Below, in pieces: positions 63,180 to 64,000 of a stretch of DNA of 64,000 bases (the stretch's first letter is position 1; each line of letters opens with the position of its first letter). Position numbers and translations under genes: made by a program. The notes under the pieces are model-generated. The model was given only the letters and a program-made list of their open reading frames with translations. It was not told the origin of the DNA and made no database searches. Origin of the DNA: Pomphorhynchus laevis (taxonomy: Eukaryota; Acanthocephala; Palaeacanthocephala; Echinorhynchida; Pomphorhynchidae); the NCBI GenBank assembly GCA_012934845.2, contig WNNJ02000583.1, positions 124,001-188,000 of the forward strand. The letters are read 5' to 3'.

Positions 63180-64000
63180 CTTACAAGATTAATATATACA
63201 AACAAATTACATCAGAAGCCTGAGTTTGAACTATCTTTAACAACAACTACTTACAATTATCATAGCATTCAATCGCATGCCACGAGGAAAGCCCTTGACT
63301 CACCATCGATGCAGTGTATGCAATGGAGCAGCGGCCGTGTATAAGGGATGTCGATGCAAACGAGAGGGTAGAGAATGTATTGACTGTCTAGCCCCCAATT
63401 GCAGAAATCGTCACTCAAAAGTACGGCATAGAGACAAAGATATACAGAGCCTTGGTAGCCTTCCAAATACTGATCTCCAAGTTGATATATCATGCCACAG
63501 TGATAAAGTACGTGATCCAGACAATAAAATACAGAGATGTGCCTTAAGTCGGACAAGAGGGAACAATTTTCGAGAAGAAAATGGAGAAACTGCAAGTGAA
63601 ATAATACAAAGCAGAGTTTCGATTGTAAATGACATTTTTAACAACGTCAAGTTTTTGACACCAAATCTTTTTATATTCCAAGAGGTTCATCGGGTTCAGA
63701 ATTTGTTGATAAATTTGCTGAACTGTTTGAGCTAGCGAGCTCAGAAAATGATAATTCGAAATACGCACTTGCTGAGGTTACCGTGATTTCACAACTGATA
63801 CTACAAGGTCCATTAAAAGGAAAAATAAGCGTGTGTAGAAAATTTCTTACTCGTCGTATAAAATGGTGGAATGATGGAAGACTGGATGATCTGCTTGCAG
63901 AGGCGAAATATCTGCAACAAACGCACAGGCAGCATATGGCGAAACACAGAACTTTCCATCCAAGTAATAAAGTGGATTGGCGGAAGGAATTCATCAATAT
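63180..64000 (+). mobile_element. Cys-cluster/YADD RT element, copy C, N-terminal part (cut by window end)
   Basis: Starts with a 5' stretch (AACTACTTACAAT, also seen at 62247), then the ATG at 63277. One frame change near 63690 leads to FVDKFAELFELASSENDNSK, TVISQLILQGPLKGKISVCR and RRIKWWNDGRLDDLLAEAKY, running off the window. The RT is presumably beyond 64000. Confidence 0.7.
63277..63735 (+). CDS. Copy C N-terminal Cys-cluster protein
   Basis: 152 residues with a plausible true start (MPRGKPLTHHRCSVCNGAAA). The cluster C-x-x-C-x(7)-KGCRCKREGRECIDCLAPN then CRNRH matches copy A's CKGCVCTREKKHCIDCLAPN almost residue for residue, while the rest has diverged. This marks it as a functional, probably zinc-binding, module. 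The frame ends soon after QEVHRVQNLLINLL, where the real frame has shifted. Confidence 0.7.
   Translation: MPRGKPLTHHRCSVCNGAAAVYKGCRCKREGRECIDCLAPNCRNRHSKVRHRDKDIQSLGSLPNTDLQVDISCHSDKVRDPDNKIQRCALSRTRGNNFREENGETASEIIQSRVSIVNDIFNNVKFLTPNLFIFQEVHRVQNLLINLLNCLS

Noticed and set aside
1-64000. tRNA, rRNA or other classical RNA genes
   Set aside because: No cloverleaf with A and B boxes and no rRNA-like block was seen on either strand; a covariance search was not possible.

Overview
The window looks like AT-rich, repeat-dominated DNA of an arthropod, most likely an insect. The evidence is short introns (46 to 54 bp) beside TE-filled introns of 9 to 14 kb, and a crowd of Penelope-like elements (PLEs), CR1-group LINEs and short-LTR Ty3/Gypsy fossils. 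The order cannot be fixed from the sequence. The only host gene I can support is a lifeguard/TMBIM-family membrane protein on the minus strand. Six exons are visible between 28403 and 5084. Its 3' end lies left of the window and its 5' end was not found.

Layout. 1-3.7 kb: PLE fragments, including two copies of one PLE head to head as a large inverted repeat. 3.9-7.7 kb: smaller inverted repeats, two lifeguard exons, a decayed exon copy and PLE terminal repeats. 7.69-10.76 kb: 7.7 tandem copies of a 397-bp repeat flanked by a 12-bp direct repeat. 11.3-18 kb: LINE and PLE relics, among them a Naiad-like PLE between about 0.5-kb direct repeats. 19.1-19.4 kb: two lifeguard exons. 20.9-23.5 kb: decayed reverse transcriptase (RT) elements. 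23.5-26.7 kb: a plus-strand Naiad-like PLE with the permuted (N-terminal) GIY-YIG arrangement. 28.2-28.4 kb: two more lifeguard exons. 29-34.1 kb: PLE pieces, a diverged dimer related to the 397-bp repeat, a LINE fragment, and an open frame joining a PLE endonuclease to the tail of another RT family. 35.9-39.8 kb: Gypsy fossil with 90-bp LTRs. 40.1-43.6 kb: an RT element with an N-terminal Cys cluster and YADD. 44-51.5 kb: RT and LINE fragments. 52-61.5 kb: a three-level nest (RT element interrupted by a Gypsy fossil, itself interrupted by a CR1-group LINE). 61.5-64 kb: more LINE copies and the start of a third Cys-cluster RT element cut by the window edge.

The most interesting signal is a set of hammerhead-ribozyme-like cores. 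They occur in every unit of the 397-bp array, in the diverged dimer at 30 kb, and as compact hairpins at about 4.4, 19.86, 20.57 and 35.73 kb beside PLE sequence. PLEs are known to carry hammerhead ribozymes, and metazoan retrozymes are small tandem hammerhead repeats thought to be mobilised by PLE machinery. The array could be such an element, but stem I is not convincing and nothing here proves activity.

All calls come from reading the sequence by eye. No database search, folding program or alignment was run.
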